Counted from the first letter of the stretch, positions 1 through 16,341 are shown. The stretch: 64,000 nucleotides of DNA from Saccharothrix algeriensis (GCF_016907655.1 NZ_JAFBCL010000001.1:3816001-3880000), one strand, 5' to 3'. The notes: generated by a model from the sequence alone, not told the origin. Made by a program: numbers and translations.

Positions 1-718
1 CCGGCACCACGACCGGCAGCGAGGCCGACTCGGCGCCGTCGTAGACCAGGTGCTCGTAGATCTCGTCGGTGACGACCCACAGGCCGTGCTCCAGGGCCCA
101 CTCGCCGATCGCGGCGACCTGCTCGCGGGAGTACACCGCGCCGGTCGGGTTGGACGGCGAGCACAGCAGCAGGACCTTGGTCCGCGGGGTCCGGGCCGCC
201 TCCAGCTGCGCCACGGTGACCAGGTAGTCGGCCGACTCGTCCGCCGTGACCTGCACCGGGACGCCGCCGGCGAGGGTGATGGCCTCGGGGTAGGTGGTCC
301 AGTACGGCGCGGGCAGCAGCACCTCGTCGCCGGGGTCGAGCAGCGTCGCGAACGCCTGGTAGACCGCCTGCTTGCCGCCGTTGGTGATCAGCACCTGCGC
401 GGCGGTCACGGCGTACCCGGAGTCGCGCAGCGTCTTCGCGGCTACGGCTTCCCGCAGCTCGGGCAGGCCGGCGGCGGGGGTGTAGCGGTGGTTGCGCGGC
501 TCGGCGCACGCGGCCTGAGCAGCGGCGACGATGGCGTCCGGGGTGGGGAAGTCGGGTTCGCCCGCACCGAAGCCGATCACCGGCCGCCCGGCCGCCTTCA
601 GCGCCTTCGCCTTCGCGTCCACCGCGAGGGTGGCGGACTCGGCGATGTCGCCGATCCGCTTCGAGACGCGGGGACGGTCGGAGGTGGCGGTGGCGGGGGT
701 CGTCTCAGGTGAGGCCAT
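1..718 (-). CDS. aspC: Pyridoxal-phosphate aminotransferase, aspartate aminotransferase type (3' end outside window)
   Basis: Fold-type I PLP aminotransferase, probably converting aspartate and 2-oxoglutarate to oxaloacetate and glutamate in the cytoplasm. Translating the minus strand from the ATG at 718 gives a class I/II N-terminal half. It contains [13 protein letters not shown], the [10 protein letters not shown] cofactor-region segment, the [10 protein letters not shown] motif and [10 protein letters not shown] with the conserved aspartate and tyrosine. The Schiff-base lysine and C-terminal domain lie beyond base 1, so specificity cannot be settled. It diverges from the tRNA-Trp/secE unit, as aspC often does next to secE in actinobacteria. 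Family is certain; the substrate is inferred. Confidence 0.9.
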   Translation of the reverse strand, partial: MASPETTPATATSDRPRVSKRIGDIAESATLAVDAKAKALKAAGRPVIGFGAGEPDFPTPDAIVAAAQAACAEPRNHRYTPAAGLPELREAVAAKTLRDSGYAVTAAQVLITNGGKQAVYQAFATLLDPGDEVLLPAPYWTTYPEAITLAGGVPVQVTADESADYLVTVAQLEAARTPRTKVLLLCSPSNPTGAVYSREQVAAIGEWALEHGLWVVTDEIYEHLVYDGAESASLPVVVP

Positions 719-781
719 GGCCCCAATCGTGGCAGATCGCACAACCGGGATCGGTGTCGGCACCCCCTCTGACCGGGCCAG

Positions 782-812
782 TTGGAAGGACGGGCACTCC
801 GTGCCGTATGCT
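782..812 (+). promoter_or_regulatory. Candidate promoter of tRNA-Trp/secE
   Basis: TTGGAA (782-787) and TATGCT (807-812) are separated by 19 bases, slightly longer than ideal for a housekeeping sigma factor. The position about 95 bases before the tRNA suits a tRNA or tRNA-secE transcript. Pattern match only. Confidence 0.4.
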
Positions 813-906
813 TCGTTTCCGGGAACGTCCCGCCGCTGCCTCACGGGCCACGTGAGGAGGGTGCCAGACGTCCTCAGCCAGGGGTCCCCCACCGCGGGGG
901 TCCCAA

Positions 907-979
<73 letters not shown>

Positions 980-1010
980 CGTCGAAGCGCGATGGTGAGC
1001 GGAGGACGGC

Positions 1011-1427
1011 ATGAGCGAGGGCCGCGAGCAGGACCAGCCGGACGAGCGCGAGAGCGCGACCCGGCCGGTCACCGCCGCTGCACGCCGCGAGCGCCGCGGT
1101 TCCGCGCGCCCGGCGGGTCGCAAGGACTCCGCCGCACGTCCCGCCGAGGTGAAGAAGTCGGCCGAGGCCGACTCCGACGCCGCGGAGGGCAAGAAGGGTC
1201 GTCCCACGCGCGCCAGGGGCGACCAGGAGAAGCGGCCGGGCATCTTCGCCCGGATCGCCCGCTACATCCGTGAGGTGGTCAGCGAGCTGCGGAAGGTCAT
1301 CTGGCCGACCCGCAAGCAGATGATCACCTACACCTCGGTCGTGTTGGTCTTCGTGGCCTTCATGGTGGCCTTGGTGTTCGGCCTGGATTCGGCCTTCGCC
1401 TGGGGCGTGTTCAAGGTGTTCGCCTAG
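1011..1427 (+). CDS. secE: Preprotein translocase subunit SecE with long charged N-terminal extension
   Basis: Small single-span subunit that clamps SecY in the Sec translocon. The C-terminal 60 residues are diagnostic: an amphipathic helix ([19 protein letters not shown]) followed by one membrane segment at about residues 104-125. At 138 aa it is about twice the minimal SecE because of a roughly 75-residue Arg/Lys/Glu/Ala-rich, low-complexity N-terminal tail, common in actinobacteria. The ATG at 1011 has a GGAGGA sequence just upstream. It is followed by nusG, the usual pairing, and probably shares the tRNA-Trp promoter. Confidence 0.95.
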   Translation: MSEGREQDQPDERESATRPVTAAARRERRGSARPAGRKDSAARPAEVKKSAEADSDAAEGKKGRPTRARGDQEKRPGIFARIARYIREVVSELRKVIWPTRKQMITYTSVVLVFVAFMVALVFGLDSAFAWGVFKVFA

Positions 1428-1479
1428 AGTCGAACACCCGCCGCCGCCCCCGGGCGCGGCCGGAGCACGTGATGCATGA

Positions 1480-2316
<837 letters not shown>

Positions 2317-2398
2317 TCGGTCTCCCCCGGGGAGGCCGGCAGCCACGCTGCGGCTGGCAGGGCCGCGCGCGGACACCGCAATAACAGGAAGCACTGAG

Positions 2399-2833
2399 AT
2401 GCCACCCAAGAAGAAGAAGCTCGCAGCGATCATCAAGCTGCAGATCAAGGCCGGGGCCGCGAACCCCGCGCCGCCCGTCGGCCCCGCGCTGGGTCAGCAC
2501 GGCGTCAACATCATGGAGTTCTGCAAGGCGTACAACGCCGCGACCGAGTCGCAGCGCGGCACCGTGGTGCCCGTCGAGATCTCCGTGTACGAGGACCGCT
2601 CGTTCGACTTCAAGCTCAAGACGCCGCCGGCGGCGAAGCTGCTGCTCAAGGCCGCGGGCGTGGAGAAGGGCTCCGGCGAGCCGCACCGCACCAAGGTCGC
2701 CAAGGTGACCATGGACCAGGTGCGCGAGATCGCGCAGACCAAGATGGTCGACCTCAACGCCAACGACGTGGACCAGGCCGCGAGGATCATCGCCGGCACC
2801 GCCCGCTCCATGGGCATCACGGTCGAAGGCTGA
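2399..2833 (+). CDS. rplK: 50S ribosomal protein L11 (uL11)
   Basis: Forms the GTPase-associated centre with 23S rRNA and the L10/L12 stalk. The 144-aa product has the normal family length. The N-terminal domain carries the proline-rich thiostrepton-contact segment [14 protein letters not shown] near residues 21-34, and the C-terminal rRNA-binding domain ends in [10 protein letters not shown]. The ATG at 2399 follows an AGGAAG sequence. It forms the rplK-rplA pair with the next gene. Confidence 0.97.
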
Positions 2834-2898
2834 TTTCCCGAACTCGTGGGAGAGCCGAGCGCTGGCTCGTCACCACAACTGTTGGTTAAGGACAGAAG

Positions 2899-3615
2899 AT
2901 GAAGCGCAGCAAGGCATACCAGAACGCTGCCGAGCTGGTGGACCGGGAGCGGCTGTACTCGCCGCTGGAGGCCGCCAAGCTCGCCAAGGAGACGTCCAAG
3001 GTCAAGCTGGACGCGACCGTCGAGGTCGCCATCCGGCTCGGCGTCGACCCCCGCAAGGCCGACCAGATGGTCCGCGGCACCGTGAACCTGCCGCACGGTA
3101 CGGGCAAGACCGCCCGCGTGATCGTCTTCGCGACCGGTGACAAGGCCGCCGAGGCCGAGGCCGCCGGCGCGGACGCGGTCGGCTCCGAGGACCTGATCGA
3201 GCGCATCCAGGGTGGCTGGCTCGACTTCGACGCCGCGATCGCCACGCCCGACCAGATGGCGAAGGTCGGCCGCATCGCCCGCATCCTCGGTCCGCGCGGC
3301 CTGATGCCGAACCCGAAGACCGGCACCGTGACGCCCGACGTCACCAAGGCCGTCTCGGACATCAAGGGCGGTAAGATCAACTTCCGCGTCGACAAGCAGG
3401 CCAACCTGCACCTCGTCATCGGCAAGGTGTCGTTCGACCCGGAGAAGCTGGTCGAGAACTACGCCGCCGCGCTGGACGAGATCCTGCGGGCCAAGCCGTC
3501 GGCCGCGAAGGGCCGGTACCTGAAGAAGGTCACCGTCTCCACGACGATGGGCCCCGGCATCCCGGTCGACCCGAACCGGACCCGCAACCTGCTCAGCGAC
3601 GAAGCCGCGGTCTGA
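2899..3615 (+). CDS. rplA: 50S ribosomal protein L1 (uL1)
   Basis: Forms the L1 stalk that handles E-site tRNA release and, in many bacteria, represses translation of its own operon. The product is 238 aa, normal length. The L1 signature is present ([19 protein letters not shown], near residues 127-145). The ATG at 2899 follows AAGGACAG. A strong terminator hairpin stands 30 bases after the stop, so this is the end of the secE-nusG-rplKA run. Confidence 0.97.
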   Translation: MKRSKAYQNAAELVDRERLYSPLEAAKLAKETSKVKLDATVEVAIRLGVDPRKADQMVRGTVNLPHGTGKTARVIVFATGDKAAEAEAAGADAVGSEDLIERIQGGWLDFDAAIATPDQMAKVGRIARILGPRGLMPNPKTGTVTPDVTKAVSDIKGGKINFRVDKQANLHLVIGKVSFDPEKLVENYAAALDEILRAKPSAAKGRYLKKVTVSTTMGPGIPVDPNRTRNLLSDEAAV

Positions 3616-3645
3616 CCGCGGGCGCGAGCCGATCGACTGCTGACA

Positions 3646-3673
3646 GGGCCCCCGGCGTTCGCGCCGGGGGCCC
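3646..3673 (+). terminator. Intrinsic-type terminator after rplA
   Basis: A 12-bp perfect GC stem (3646-3657 with 3662-3673) closed by a TTCG-type loop. There is no long U-tract, as is common in high-GC actinobacteria. It lies between convergent rplA and the minus-strand gene ending at 3690, so it probably serves both directions. Confidence 0.8.
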
Positions 3674-3689
3674 TTCGCCGTCGGCGCGC

Positions 3690-4475
3690 TCAGCCGGCCG
3701 GGCAGTCCGAGGGCTCCGCCCGGTAGCCGGTGATCACCCAGGTCCGGTTGTCCTGCATGGTCAGCACGAAGCGGCCGAGGCGGGGGCCGCCGGTGACCTG
3801 GAGCGCGCAGGAGCTGACCTCCACGGAGCCGCCGTTCGGCACGGCCCGCATGTCGGGCGGGAAGCCGGGTTGGCGGTACTCCGCGCTGTTGGTGACCTGG
3901 CCCGAGAGCTGGTGGACGGCCGACTCGCAGTCCTTCGCCCCGAAGGCCCGCGCGAAGGCTTCCTCGGCCTCGTCCTCGCTGAACAGCAGGCACGCGCGGC
4001 CGGCGTCGTCGTTGATGACGTGCTTGTAGAACAGCGCGACCGTGCCCTGGAGCCCGTACGGGGTCTGCGGCGCGATCACGTTGCCCTTGTCGCCGCCGCT
4101 GTCCACGGCCACGTCGCCCGGGTCGTCGCCGCCGAAGTACTTCTCGTAGAAGTGCGACACGACGAGCAGGACGACGACGAGGTAGACCAGGCGGCGGAAG
4201 AGCTTGCTGCCCAGCAGGACCTTCCACAGCGGCTTGCGGGCGGGCGCGGCCGGCGGCGGCGGAGCGGCGGGCGGCGGCGCGGCGGAGGGGGCGGAGGGAC
4301 CCGGCGGCAGCGCCGCGGTGGGCGGACCCGGCGGCAGCGCCCCGCCACCGGCCTGCCGGAAGCGCTGGAACTCCTGGAACCGCTGGAACTCCTGGAACTG
4401 CCGGAGCTGTTCCGGGTCGATGTCCGGGGGCGGCGGCGGGTTCCTCGGTGGCTCTTCGGTCACGGGACACATCAT
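3690..4475 (-). CDS. Predicted single-span membrane protein with proline-rich cytoplasmic N-terminus, unknown function
   Basis: A 261-residue protein of no family I can name. Residues 1-80 are rich in Pro, Gln and Phe, with a short periodic QFQEFQRF pattern and several polyproline runs. One membrane helix follows at about residues 95-110. An external domain of about 150 residues then contains three well-spaced cysteines and a segment ([22 protein letters not shown]) reminiscent of NTF2-like or DUF4878 folds. Two adjacent ATGs (4475 and 4472) and a GTG at 4463 are possible starts, none with a clear ribosome site. It diverges from rplJ and converges on rplA. Function unknown. Confidence 0.75.
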   Translation of the reverse strand: MMCPVTEEPPRNPPPPPDIDPEQLRQFQEFQRFQEFQRFRQAGGGALPPGPPTAALPPGPSAPSAAPPPAAPPPPAAPARKPLWKVLLGSKLFRRLVYLVVVLLVVSHFYEKYFGGDDPGDVAVDSGGDKGNVIAPQTPYGLQGTVALFYKHVINDDAGRACLLFSEDEAEEAFARAFGAKDCESAVHQLSGQVTNSAEYRQPGFPPDMRAVPNGGSVEVSSCALQVTGGPRLGRFVLTMQDNRTWVITGYRAEPSDCPAG

Positions 4476-4481
4476 GCCGAT

Positions 4482-4511
4482 TTGGAGCCGCCGGGACACG
4501 TCCCGTACTCT
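4482..4511 (+). promoter_or_regulatory. Promoter of the rplJL operon
   Basis: TTGGAG (4482-4487) and TACTCT (4506-4511) with an 18-base spacer form a good housekeeping-type promoter. It stands immediately before the L10 leader and about 210 bases before rplJ. Confidence 0.6.
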
Positions 4512-4525
4512 GGTCGGCGGTTCCA

Positions 4526-4610
4526 CCGAAGACCGCTGGTCTTCCCGCGCCCCCAAGGCGCGGGGACGAAGGGTTCGCACCGCGAACGGCCCGCGCAGGA
4601 GGACGAGGTC
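4526..4610 (+). ncRNA. L10(L12)-type ribosomal leader
   Basis: The blocks CCGAAGACCGCTGGTC (4526-4541) and CGCGCAGGAGGACGAGGTC (4592-4610) resemble the conserved kink-turn arms of the L10 leader, where the L10-L12 complex binds to control its own mRNA. A GC hairpin lies between the arms. Position after the promoter and before rplJ fits. Identified by resemblance; a covariance-model search was not possible. Confidence 0.7.
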
Positions 4611-4632
4611 TGTGGGCGCGCGAGCGCCCGTC

Positions 4633-4665
4633 CGCCCCGTGCTGCTGCTGCGCCGGGGCGTTTTT
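4633..4665 (+). terminator. Terminator-like attenuator in the rplJ leader
   Basis: CGCCCCG (4633-4639) pairs with CGGGGCG (4654-4660) and is followed directly by TTTTT (4661-4665), a rare U-tract in this GC-rich sequence. Its place between the L10 leader and the rplJ start suggests feedback by premature termination. Confidence 0.65.
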
Positions 4666-4722
4666 CGTGCCCTCCCTCCGCGCCGGCCGGTGGTCATCCC
4701 ACAGCCCAGAGAGGAGGCGATC

Positions 4723-5295
4723 ATGGCGAAGCCCAGCAAGGTTTCGGCCGTCGCCGAGCTGACGGACAAGTTCCGCGGTAGCTCGGCCGCTGTCGTGACC
4801 GAGTACCGCGGCCTCTCCATGGCGCAGCTCACCACGCTGCGTCGCGCTCTCGGCGCGGGCACCACGTACACCGTCGCGAAGAACACGCTCGTCAAGCTGG
4901 CCGCCCAGGACGCCGGGGTCGAGGGTCTGGAAGACCTGCTCGTCGGCCCGACCGCCATCGCCTTCGTCGAAGGCGAGCCGGTCGACGCGGCCAAGGCGCT
5001 GCGCGACTTCGCGAAGGACAACAAGGCCCTGGTCATCAAGGGCGGCTTCATGGACGGCCGCCCCCTCTCGGTCGACGAGGTCACCCGCATCGCGGACCTC
5101 GAGAGCCGCGAGGTGCTGCTCGCCAAGCTGGCGGGCGCGATGAAGGGCAACCTGGCCAAGGCCGCGGGTCTGTTCAACGCCCCGGCTTCCCAGGTCGCCC
5201 GCCTGGCCGCTGCCCTGCAGGAGAAGAAGGCGGCGGACGCTCCCGCCGCCGAGGCCGAGGCCCCCGCCGAGGCCGACGCTCCCGCCGAGAGCTGA
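4723..5295 (+). CDS. rplJ: 50S ribosomal protein L10 (uL10)
   Basis: Scaffold for the L7/L12 stalk dimers and the expected repressor of its own operon. The product is 190 aa, about 20 longer than the minimal family because of an Ala/Glu/Pro-rich C-terminal tail. The N-terminal rRNA-binding part ([34 protein letters not shown]) is typical. The ATG at 4723 follows GAGAGGAGGCG, a strong ribosome site; longer readings in this frame run back through the leader and are not credible. rplL follows after 62 bases. Confidence 0.97.
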   Translation: MAKPSKVSAVAELTDKFRGSSAAVVTEYRGLSMAQLTTLRRALGAGTTYTVAKNTLVKLAAQDAGVEGLEDLLVGPTAIAFVEGEPVDAAKALRDFAKDNKALVIKGGFMDGRPLSVDEVTRIADLESREVLLAKLAGAMKGNLAKAAGLFNAPASQVARLAAALQEKKAADAPAAEAEAPAEADAPAES

Positions 5296-5357
5296 CCACC
5301 CGACACACTCCCGCGTCCCGACCGCAGTTCGGGCGTTGACAGAAAGGACCGCCGATC

Positions 5358-5747
5358 ATGGCGAAGCTCAGCACCGACGAGCTGCTCGACGCGTTCAAGG
5401 AGATGACCCTCCTCGAGCTGGCGGGTTTCGTGAAGCAGTTCGAGGAGACCTTCGAGGTCACCGCCGCGGCGCCGGTCGCCGTGGCCGCCGCTCCCGCCGG
5501 TGGTGGCGCGGCCGCCCCCGCCGAGGAGGAGAAGGACGAGTTCACCGTCGTCCTCGAGGGCGCCGGCGACAAGAAGATCCAGGTCATCAAGGTCGTCCGC
5601 GAGGTCGTCTCGGGCCTGGGCCTGAAGGAGGCCAAGGAGCTGGTCGAGTCCGCTCCGAAGCCGCTGCTGGAGAACGTCGCGAAGGACGTCGCCGACGCCG
5701 CCAAGGAGAAGCTGGAAGCGGCCGGCGCCAAGATCTCGCTCAAGTGA
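5358..5747 (+). CDS. rplL: 50S ribosomal protein L7/L12 (bL12)
   Basis: Stalk protein that recruits translational GTPases. It is 129 aa with the classical order: N-terminal dimerisation helices, an Ala/Pro/Gly hinge at about residues 35-55, and the C-terminal factor-binding domain with [11 protein letters not shown] and [10 protein letters not shown]. The ATG at 5358 has AGAAAGGA upstream. It is the last gene of the rplJL unit and is followed by a strong terminator. Confidence 0.98.
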   Translation: MAKLSTDELLDAFKEMTLLELAGFVKQFEETFEVTAAAPVAVAAAPAGGGAAAPAEEEKDEFTVVLEGAGDKKIQVIKVVREVVSGLGLKEAKELVESAPKPLLENVAKDVADAAKEKLEAAGAKISLK

Positions 5748-5768
5748 GCTAGCTCTTCACGCACGCGA

Positions 5769-5801
5769 GAGGGCGGGCACCCCACGGGGGTGCCCGCCCT
5801 C
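5769..5801 (+). terminator. Terminator after rplL
   Basis: A perfect 15-bp GC stem (5769-5783 with 5787-5801) and an ACG loop, 21 bases after the rplL stop. It separates rplJL from the rpoBC transcription unit. Confidence 0.85.
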
Positions 5802-6147
5802 TTGCGCGTGACGCCCCTGGGGTGCCCTTCCGGCGCGGAACCGGTCGTGCCCGGCCCCGCGCGCACGCTGTGCCGCACGACGTGCAGGGGGCGTTCAACG
5901 GCCTCGCGACCGCGGTCGGTCGGATCGGCGCCGGGCAGCCTCCGGGAGCTGCCGGAGACCTTCCGGGGCTCGGCCGGGTTCGCGAGGTGCGACCGGCCCC
6001 GTTCCGGGGTACCCGGGTGCCGGCGATCGGCGAGCGGGGGAGGGCGCCCGGGCGCGCGCCTGCCCGGGTGCGGGCGGGACCCGCCCGTCCGGGGGCGGAC
6101 CGCCCGGTCCCGGACAGGTCCGGCGGCCTGCGGACAACCGGGCTGGC

Positions 6148-6163
6148 AGTGATTTAGGTCACA
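6148..6163. promoter_or_regulatory. CRP/GlxR-like operator upstream of rpoB
   Basis: AGTGATTTAGGTCACA matches the actinobacterial CRP/GlxR consensus TGTGANNTANNTCACA at every fixed position except the first. It lies 396 bases before the rpoB start and about 240 before the best promoter. No other copy as good was noticed. Binding is inferred. Confidence 0.5.
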
Positions 6164-6389
6164 TTTTTGGCGCTGTGACGGAGGGGAACCGGTGGGCCGA
6201 CCCTTCGGGAGCGAACACCCGCGATCAGTTCACGTCGGCCCCACAACTGTGTAATTTCGCAGGTCAACGCGGTAACGGCGAGTGAACTCGGCTTGCGCCA
6301 CAGGGGTGATCGCCGCGTGGCATCTTGACTGTGGGCGTCGGCGGGGTCACTCTGTCGGTGACGACGAGAAAGGTCCTCTTAGGTGCCTC

Positions 6390-6418
6390 TCGACAGTTGG
6401 CATGCGCGTGGCTAGACT
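6390..6418 (+). promoter_or_regulatory. Main candidate promoter of rpoBC
   Basis: TCGACA (6390-6395) and TAGACT (6413-6418) with a 17-base spacer, close to the housekeeping consensus. It would give a leader of about 120 bases. Confidence 0.65.
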
Positions 6419-6487
6419 GCCCCTTTGCGCTGCCCTCTTTCCGTTTGCCCTTCGCCGAGAGCTGGATTGCCGGGCATCGCCGCACCC

Positions 6488-6517
6488 TTGACAGCCGTGC
6501 TAGTGCGCTGCTAGCCA
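6488..6517 (+). promoter_or_regulatory. Second candidate rpoB promoter
   Basis: A perfect TTGACA (6488-6493) with TAGCCA (6512-6517) and an 18-base spacer. The transcript would start about 20 bases before the rpoB start codon. Confidence 0.4.
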
Positions 6518-6543
6518 GCTACCTGTCCCTGGAAGGACGCATC

Positions 6544-10026
<3,483 letters not shown>

Positions 10027-10137
10027 TCCCCGCCGGTCACGGGGAGGCGCCCGCGGGCGCCTCCCCCGCCGGCGCCACCAGCTCCTTCAGCTCCGCCCCG
10101 CGCAGGGCAACCGATCCAAAAGGGGAAGAGAGTAGAC

Positions 10138-14034
<3,897 letters not shown>

Positions 14035-14060
14035 CCGGACCGCAGTCCCCGCACGACCCG

Positions 14061-14095
14061 AACGGCCCCCGGAGCCTCCCGCTCCGGGGGCCGTT
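14061..14095 (+). terminator. Terminator after rpoC
   Basis: A perfect 15-bp stem (14061-14075 with 14081-14095) and a CTCCC loop, 26 bases after the rpoC stop, ending in GTTCGG. Confidence 0.85.
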
Positions 14096-14124
14096 CGGCG
14101 TTCCCGTGCCCGTGCGGGGTGCGA

Positions 14125-14156
14125 AAAGGCCCCCGGAGAGCGCTCCAGGGGCCTTT
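14125..14156. terminator. Second, AT-flanked terminator between rpoC and the converging gene
   Basis: AAAGGCCCC (from 14125) pairs with GGGGCCTTT (to 14156), with one internal mismatch and a further GGAG/CTCC pair. The A-run on one side and T-run on the other make it work as a terminator in both directions. It serves the minus-strand gene that ends at 14250. Confidence 0.7.
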
Positions 14157-14249
14157 GAAGACGGTGATGTCCGCGCTCAGCCCGCGTCTCCGGCGCGAGG
14201 TGACCCGATCGCCCGGGGCGGCGACAGGGCCGTGCGCGCCGCCGCCGGC

Positions 14250-14873
14250 TCAGGACCGGTCGCCGCGCAGGTTCGCCGGGAAGTGCTCGGCGGCGAGCAC
14301 CAGGAACTCCAGCTGGGCGAGCACGCCGGGCGCGGACTGCTCGCCCAGCGGCGCGCTGAGCCGCCCCGGCCGCACGTCGAGCACCGTCAGCCCGCGCTCC
14401 AGCAGCCACCGGTCGAAGCCGCTCTCCCGCAGGGCGCGCCCGACGTCCTCCGCGGCCTCGACGGCCACCTCGCCGTCGCGGCGCGACAGCCGGGCCGGGG
14501 GCAGGCGGGTCTCCAGCGGCACGCTGAGCACGCCGGTGGTCCGCAGGTCGAACTCGCCGGAGCCGCCCTCGTGCACCCGCTCGACGGTGCTCTCCAGCTC
14601 GAACGGCACGCCGCGGTGCTCACCGGTCAGCCGGTAGCCGTCCATCGACACCGAGTGCCGCCAGCCGTGGCGCCGGGCCAGGTCCCGCAGGGCGTGGACC
14701 CAGAACGCCTCCTCCCGCCCCATCGGCGTGGAGCGCCGCAGCCGGTCGTTCAACCACCCGCTGAGCACCGGCAGGCCCCCGGCCAGGGCCACCCAGTGCC
14801 ACGGCAGTTCCAGCAGGACGCCGACCGCCACCACGACGACGACCCAGAGCGCGACCCTCGTGATCTTCCGCAC
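14250..14873 (-). CDS. Predicted membrane protein of unknown function
   Basis: About 207 aa. Two closely spaced hydrophobic helices near the N-terminus (VALWVVVVVAVGVLL, then WVALAGGLPVL) are followed by a soluble domain of about 150 residues. It includes GREEAFWVHALRDLARRHGW and a long acidic C-terminal helix region ending ALAEHFPANL-like. I do not recognise a family. The GTG at 14873 gives a sensible start just before the first helix, but the GGAGG sequence sits only one base upstream, so the true start may differ; an in-frame start at 14969 adds a charged tail. It is alone on the minus strand after rpoC. Confidence 0.7.
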   Translation of the reverse strand: MRKITRVALWVVVVVAVGVLLELPWHWVALAGGLPVLSGWLNDRLRRSTPMGREEAFWVHALRDLARRHGWRHSVSMDGYRLTGEHRGVPFELESTVERVHEGGSGEFDLRTTGVLSVPLETRLPPARLSRRDGEVAVEAAEDVGRALRESGFDRWLLERGLTVLDVRPGRLSAPLGEQSAPGVLAQLEFLVLAAEHFPANLRGDRS

Positions 14874-14994
14874 GCCTCCAGCCTGCCGGCGATCGGTCAG
14901 GGGTCGGCGGGATTCGGCGGGGGCGCGGCCTCGGTCGCGGCGGACATGGCGGCCCCCCGGGGCCACCACCGGTCACCGGTGGTGGCAATCCGGG

Positions 14995-15030
14995 TCCCGG
15001 CGGACCCGCCGCGTGGCGGGTCCGCCGGGA
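14995..15030 (-). terminator. Strong hairpin terminator of the zinc-ribbon gene
   Basis: A perfect 16-bp stem (14995-15010 with 15015-15030) and a GCGT loop begins 7 bases beyond the stop codon at 15037. A second near-perfect palindrome (14963-14985) lies just beyond it. Confidence 0.75.
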
Positions 15031-15036
15031 CGCGGG

Positions 15037-15324
15037 TCACGACGAGAAGAACAGGCCACCCAGGCCGCGGTGCTTGCGGTGCCCGTAGTGGCCGCCGCCG
15101 TAGCCCCAGCCCGGCTGCGGAGCGGGCTGGACGTAGTGCACCTGGGCCGGCGCCGGCGCGACGGGCGGCGGCGGGGGCGGCGGAGCCATCTGCTGCTCCA
15201 GCCGGGTGATGGCCTCCAGCTCGCCGTAGTCGAGGAAGACCCCGCGGCAGCCATCGCACTGCTCGATGTGCACGCCCATGCGGTCGAAGGTGCGCATGTT
15301 CGCATGACACTTGGGACACTGCAT
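15037..15324 (-). CDS. TFIIB-type zinc-ribbon protein
   Basis: A 95-aa protein starting MQCPKC. The first 45 residues form a zf-TFIIB-type ribbon with C3-x2-C6 and C24-x2-C27 spacing (MQCPKCHAN and EQCDGCRGVFLDYGELE). The LDxGELE motif after the second pair is typical of this widespread bacterial family. The rest is proline-rich, then Gly/His/Tyr-rich with a short basic patch. The ATG at 15324 has AGGAGG eight bases upstream. The molecular role of the family is unknown; zinc binding is predicted from the cysteines. Confidence 0.85.
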   Translation of the reverse strand: MQCPKCHANMRTFDRMGVHIEQCDGCRGVFLDYGELEAITRLEQQMAPPPPPPPVAPAPAQVHYVQPAPQPGWGYGGGHYGHRKHRGLGGLFFSS

Positions 15325-15362
15325 CGTGTGAGCCTCCTGCTCTTGACGCGATGTGCCCGATA

Positions 15363-16235
15363 TTAGCCGCGCCGAATGCGCCCGTGGGCCGACACGATCC
15401 GCGCGCACGCGTCGAGCAGCGCCTCCCGGGCGTCGTCGAGGGCGGTCCCGTCACGCTCCGCGGCGCAGAGGGCACGCGCCGCCATCTGCACCACCAGCGC
15501 CCGCGCCGGCACCTCCAGCACCGACCACGGGTCGGCCGCCGGCACCCCGGGCCCGCCCGCGCCGAGGTACCCGTCGAGCAGGCGCCCCCAGGCCACCGGG
15601 TCCAGCACGCCGGCCAGGTGCAGCGCCGCGGGCCGCGCCAGGTCCCACGCCGGGTCGCCCGCGCCGAGGTCGTCCACGTCGATCATCCGGTAGCCGCCGC
15701 CGTGCCGCACGAGCTGACCCAGGTGCCAGTCGCCGTGGATGACCGCCGCGCCGCCGACCGGCAGGTCCGGCAGCGTCGCGAACGCCCGGCGCACGAGGTG
15801 GGCGGCGGGCGTGTCGAGGGTCAGCGCCCGCACCGCGCGCACCATCCGCGGGACGGCGCCCGCCGGCGGCACGGGCGGGGCGAAGTCGGCCGCGGTGAAC
15901 CGGTGCAGCGCCGCCAGCGCCCGCCCGGCGGCCTCCATCGGCAGGTCCTCGGGCTCGGCCTGCGGCACCGGCACGCCGACCGGCCACGCCGTGACGACCC
16001 GCCCGCGCACGACGGCGGGCCCGAACCGGGGCGGCAGCAGCAGTTCACCCAGACGTGGGTCGCCGGCCAACCGCAGCCGGGCCGCGAGCGCCACCGGGTC
16101 CGTGCCGCCCTCGTGCGCCTTGAGCACCACGTCGCCCACGCGCACCACCAGCACGTCCCCGCGCACGGCGAGCACCTCGGGCTCCGCGTCCGCCGCCACC
16201 AGCGCGGCCATGCCCGCCGCGAGATCGGAATCCAC
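15363..16235 (-). CDS. Aminoglycoside phosphotransferase (APH)-fold kinase
   Basis: About 290 aa, a small-molecule kinase fold of the APH/choline kinase type. The catalytic loop reads VIHGDWHLGQL: the Brenner aspartate is present but the usual Asn is Gln. The metal-binding segment is MIDVDDLGAGDPAWDLARPA with its aspartates intact. An N-terminal lobe with LVVRVGDVVLKAHEGG contains the expected lysine. The substrate is unknown, and a resistance role cannot be assumed. GTG codons at 16253 and 16235 are both possible starts; the first lies inside a 14-bp hairpin arm, so the second is preferred. Flanked by the zinc-ribbon gene and the rpsL regulatory region. Confidence 0.82.
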   Translation of the reverse strand: MDSDLAAGMAALVAADAEPEVLAVRGDVLVVRVGDVVLKAHEGGTDPVALAARLRLAGDPRLGELLLPPRFGPAVVRGRVVTAWPVGVPVPQAEPEDLPMEAAGRALAALHRFTAADFAPPVPPAGAVPRMVRAVRALTLDTPAAHLVRRAFATLPDLPVGGAAVIHGDWHLGQLVRHGGGYRMIDVDDLGAGDPAWDLARPAALHLAGVLDPVAWGRLLDGYLGAGGPGVPAADPWSVLEVPARALVVQMAARALCAAERDGTALDDAREALLDACARIVSAHGRIRRG

Positions 16236-16246
16236 CCCGCCAGTGT

Positions 16247-16287
16247 GGTTCACCCGGGCGGGGCCGCGGTCCGCGCCCGGGTGAACC
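16247..16287. repeat. 14-bp inverted repeat over the kinase gene start
   Basis: GGTTCACCCGGGCG (16247-16260) is perfectly inverted at 16274-16287 with a 13-base GC spacer. It overlaps the upstream GTG at 16253 of the minus-strand kinase gene and could be an operator or an mRNA hairpin. Confidence 0.7.
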
Positions 16288-16309
16288 GGCGGGTCCGGTC
16301 GGCGTCCTT

Positions 16310-16341
16310 ATACTGGGCGGACCGCATACTGGACGGACCGC
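16310..16341. repeat. Tandem 16-bp repeat with -10-like cores
   Basis: ATACTGGGCGGACCGC (16310-16325) is followed at once by ATACTGGACGGACCGC (16326-16341), one mismatch. The first copy overlaps TATACT on the plus strand and TATAAG on the minus strand. No matching -35 was found in either direction. Confidence 0.6.

Larger units (their letters stand above)
5802..6543 (+). other. Long rpoB upstream and leader region (742 bases, no gene)
   Basis: No credible coding region is visible. The first 330 bases are very GC-rich and featureless. From about 6148 base composition drops, and the region holds a CRP-like palindrome and at least two promoter-like pairs, annotated separately. Two further weak pairs are TTCACG-N17-TAATTT (6229-6257) and TTGACT-N17-CACTCT (6325-6353). 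The leader after 6418 contains a pyrimidine-rich stretch starting CCCCTTTGCGCTGCCC, which I believe recurs in actinobacterial rpoB leaders, from memory only. Confidence 0.6.

Noticed and set aside
5790..6157. Open frames in the region before rpoB
   Set aside because: Arg/Gly/Pro-rich translations without a ribosome site or recognisable domains.
6325..6543. Upstream extension of rpoB from 6325
   Set aside because: It would translate the promoter region, and the TTG at 6544 has a good ribosome site and the expected N-terminus.
15363..16235. APH-fold gene as an antibiotic-resistance gene
   Set aside because: The fold covers many substrates, the catalytic Asn is replaced by Gln, and nothing in the context points to resistance.
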